Translations under genes and position numbers: made by a program
Assembly (NCBI RefSeq): GCF_009857445.1
Contig: NZ_WWCN01000007.1
Span: forward strand, 239,020 to 303,019
DNA from: Duganella flavida
Lineage (GTDB): Bacteria > Pseudomonadota > Gammaproteobacteria > Burkholderiales > Burkholderiaceae_D
DNA length: 64,000 bases
Reading direction: 5' to 3'
Shown here: in pieces, positions 62,192 through 64,000 of the stretch
Layout of the letters: every line of letters begins with the position of its first letter
How positions within the stretch are numbered: the first letter of the stretch is position 1
The notes under the pieces: model-generated
The model's input: the letters and a program-made list of their open reading frames with translations, nothing else
Told to the model about the DNA's origin: nothing
Database searches by the model: none

Positions 62192-63519
62192 TTACCCGAG
62201 ACTTCCTGCTTGATCTGCCATTTTCCGCCGTTCTTGACCATCACCAGCGTCTTGCGGCTGCGTGCCGACAGGCGGTCGGATTCATAGGTCTGGCGGAAGC
62301 TGACCCTGGCCGTGTTGCCATCGATCTTCACCTCAGGCCCGGCGATTTCCACGTGGATCCGGCCCTTGCCCTCGATACGGGCGCGGCGCTCATCAGCCCA
62401 CGCTTTGCGGCTCACGCCTTTAGGCGGTTCGAACTGCTGGCTATAGTAACCCAAGTAGGAATCGACGTTCTGCGAGGCCCAGGCCTTGGCCCAGCCATTC
62501 ACCTGCGCCACTACCGCATCGCGATCAGACGTGTCCGGCTTGGCGGCGACTTTTTCTGGCTCAGGCTTGGACGGCTTAGGCGGCTCCACCTTGGCAGGCA
62601 GCGGCGCAACCACCGGTGCCGGAGCAGGCGCTGGTGCGACAGCCACTTTCACTGGCGCCGGAGCAGGTGCTGGGGCAGGGGCCACTACAGGCGCAGCAGC
62701 CACTTTCACCGGCAGCTGTGCCGCCGGTGCAGGTGCGGGGGCTGGCAGCGGCTTGGCCGCGACTGGCGCCGCCGCTGGAACCGCTGCCACAGCAGTCGCC
62801 ACTTTAGGCGCAGCGGCCGATGGCGGCGACACCGACAAGGCCGGAATCCGCTGCGGCGCATTCGCCTGCGCAGCATTCTGCGGTGGCAACTGCGAAATCA
62901 AAGGCGGCTGGGTGCTGGTAGCGGGACGCGCCGGCGCAACAACCGGTGCAGGCGTCGGCGCCGCCACTTGCGCAACGGCAGTCTCGGCGCCGACGATCTT
63001 GCCGCCGGTGCTGGTCGAGAACGTGCGCAGCATGGTCAGCTTGGACTTGGCCGGTACAGCCGAAATCGAGCCCAGCGCCAGGGCCTTGTCATAGGCCTGG
63101 CTGGCCATCTTGCCGTAGATATCGCCGAGGTTTTCGTACGCAGTCTGGTAGCTTGGATTGGTGCGGATCGCCTTTTCCAGTGCCGCGCGCGCCTTGTCGT
63201 ACTGGCCATTGGCCGCGTACAGCACGGCCAGGTTGTTGTACGGCTCCGGCAGATCCTTGTAATCCTCGGTGAGCTTGGTGAAGATGGCGATCGCCTCTTC
63301 CGATTTATTCTGTTCCGTCAGCAGTACGCCCTTCATGAACCGCATCTGCGGATCGCTCGGGTGTTTGCCTAGGTATTCATTGGTCTTGTTGAGTGCTTCG
63401 ACCACTTTACCGGCCTTGGCCAGTTTGCTGACATCGGCGTAATCATCGGCGCGGGCAGGAGCCGAGACCGACAGTGCCAATGCGCAGTACAGCATTGTTT
63501 GGGCTGTCTTGTTTTTCAT
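62188..63519 (-). CDS. Periplasmic TPR protein with C-terminal Cds6/NTF2-like domain
   Basis: 443 residues from the ATG at 63519. Signal peptide ends near SAPARA. TPR units follow (about 25-150; PSDPQMRFMKGVLL, PEPYNNLAVLYAANGQYDKARAALEKAI). Then a long Ala/Pro-rich linker (about 175-325) and a C-terminal domain similar in length and pattern to that of the downstream transpeptidase (AWADERRARIEGKGRI; VSFRQTYES). Coupled to the transpeptidase gene by a four-base overlap, so it is a likely adaptor or activator of that enzyme. Confidence 0.85.
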   Translation of the reverse strand: MKNKTAQTMLYCALALSVSAPARADDYADVSKLAKAGKVVEALNKTNEYLGKHPSDPQMRFMKGVLLTEQNKSEEAIAIFTKLTEDYKDLPEPYNNLAVLYAANGQYDKARAALEKAIRTNPSYQTAYENLGDIYGKMASQAYDKALALGSISAVPAKSKLTMLRTFSTSTGGKIVGAETAVAQVAAPTPAPVVAPARPATSTQPPLISQLPPQNAAQANAPQRIPALSVSPPSAAAPKVATAVAAVPAAAPVAAKPLPAPAPAPAAQLPVKVAAAPVVAPAPAPAPAPVKVAVAPAPAPAPVVAPLPAKVEPPKPSKPEPEKVAAKPDTSDRDAVVAQVNGWAKAWASQNVDSYLGYYSQQFEPPKGVSRKAWADERRARIEGKGRIHVEIAGPEVKIDGNTARVSFRQTYESDRLSARSRKTLVMVKNGGKWQIKQEVSGN

Positions 63520-63604
63520 TGAGGTTTGAAGCAAACGCGAAAGGGCACATGGTACACCTTTCATTTCCGCAGATCAAAACTGTGAGCAAAGACGTTGCGC
63601 CAAA

Positions 63605-63643
63605 GCAAAAAAGCCCCGCCGGATTTAATCCTGACGGGGCCTT
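63605..63643 (-). terminator. Terminator of the rRNA operon
   Basis: On the minus strand, GCCCCG pairs with CGGGGC, with GGATT/AATCC pairing inside, and a run of T residues follows (complement of 63607-63612). It lies 15-20 bases after the 5S rRNA. Confidence 0.75.
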
Positions 63644-63657
63644 CTTGGGAATAACTA

Positions 63658-63771
63658 GCTTGACGATAACCTACTTTCACACTGGTTGCAGCACTATCAT
63701 CGGCGTAGAGTCGTTTCACGGTCCTGTTCGGGATGGGAAGGGGTGGGACCGACTTACTATGGTCATCAAGC
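63658..63771 (-). rRNA. rrf: 5S ribosomal RNA
   Basis: On the minus strand it reads TTGATGACCATAGTAAGTCG near the 5' end, then GGTCCCACCCCTTCCCATCC and GAACAGGACCGTGAAACGAC, ending GTCATCG-type GTTATCGTCAAG. Length about 112-114 bases, which fits a betaproteobacterial 5S. Ends are set by pairing TTGATGACC with the complementary 3' end, with one or two bases of doubt on each side. Confidence 0.92.
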
Positions 63772-63875
63772 TTTGACTTGTCTGCTGCGCAGCCGTTCTG
63801 GGCTACGCAGCGAATCTGGGAGAAGTAAAGTTTTGGGGTATTAACTCATCAAGAGTAAATGCACATAACCGTCAA

Positions 63876-64000
63876 GGTTATAGGGACAAGCCGTACGGGC
63901 AATTAGTATCAGTTAGCTTAATGCATTACTGCACTTCCACACCTGACCTATCAACGTCCTGGTCTCGAACGACCCTTCAAAGAGCTCAAGGCTCTGGGAA
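63876..64000 (-). rRNA. rrl: 23S ribosomal RNA, 3' end only
   Basis: Minus strand reads ACTGATACTAATTGCCCGTA then CGGCTTGTCCCTATAACC, the usual end of 23S rRNA in this group. The rest lies beyond the right edge. The exact 3' end is approximate. Confidence 0.9.

Overview
The window looks like chromosomal DNA of a Betaproteobacterium, most likely an Oxalobacteraceae (Massilia/Duganella/Janthinobacterium type). This is inferred from gene content (a two-subunit AruF/AruG arginine succinyltransferase with a ~1,570-residue NAD-glutamate dehydrogenase, PagL, DUF3025 beside pyrC), the 23S rRNA 3' end and 5S rRNA, and a GC-rich codon style. I ran no database search; names rest on recognised motifs, family length and gene order.

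Layout. 1-6 kb: 3' part of an EamA transporter, a membrane diguanylate cyclase, two tiny genes, an amino-acid permease, a VapBC-like toxin-antitoxin pair meeting a tiny membrane ORF, and an EF-hand protein. 6-20.1 kb: a complete arginine succinyltransferase (AST) catabolic cluster on the minus strand, astC-aruF-aruG-astD-astB-gdhB-astE, preceded by an AraC-type ArgR-like regulator and an EamA exporter. It can turn arginine into glutamate and then 2-oxoglutarate. A TGTCGC-N8-AA ArgR-type half-site lies just upstream of the predicted astC promoter. 20.1-26.6 kb: MarR regulator, a small acidic protein, HDOD protein, GST, WYL regulator, ethanolamine ammonia-lyase eutBC, and two small or low-GC genes. 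26.9-34.7 kb: housekeeping block queA-tgt-yajC-secD-secF (minus) and recG (plus). 34.7-43 kb: MFS transporter with a translationally coupled micro-protein, Gfo/Idh/MocA oxidoreductase, DUF3025, pyrC, a broken YefM/YoeB-type toxin-antitoxin locus, an exported amidohydrolase, an orphan polar-amino-acid ABC ATPase and a dicarboxylate symporter. 43-51.3 kb: a two-gene low-GC islet of small hydrophobic proteins behind a 30-bp perfect palindrome, a Tat-exported GH43 enzyme, an exported M20 peptidase, an Atm1-type ABC exporter, a YciA thioesterase, a PhoD phosphatase and a lone antitoxin-like gene. 51.3-63.5 kb: tandem fadD paralogues under a palindromic operator, a lipoprotein aminopeptidase, a molybdopterin oxidoreductase, an M20 amidohydrolase, a hydroxyisobutyrate-dehydrogenase-like enzyme, pagL, and an L,D-transpeptidase/TPR pair. 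63.6-64 kb: the end of an rRNA operon (23S 3' end, 5S, terminator) on the minus strand.

Most of the window is ordinary core genome. The least explained parts are small: the 43.2-43.8 kb pair of hydrophobic proteins, micro-proteins at 2.3-2.7, 4.4, 25.5 and 34.7 kb, two genes with predicted leaderless transcripts (MarR and HDOD), the deleted TA locus at 39.1-39.4 kb, and REP/BIME-like palindromes. I did not find a clear defence island, prophage, CRISPR array or biosynthetic cluster.
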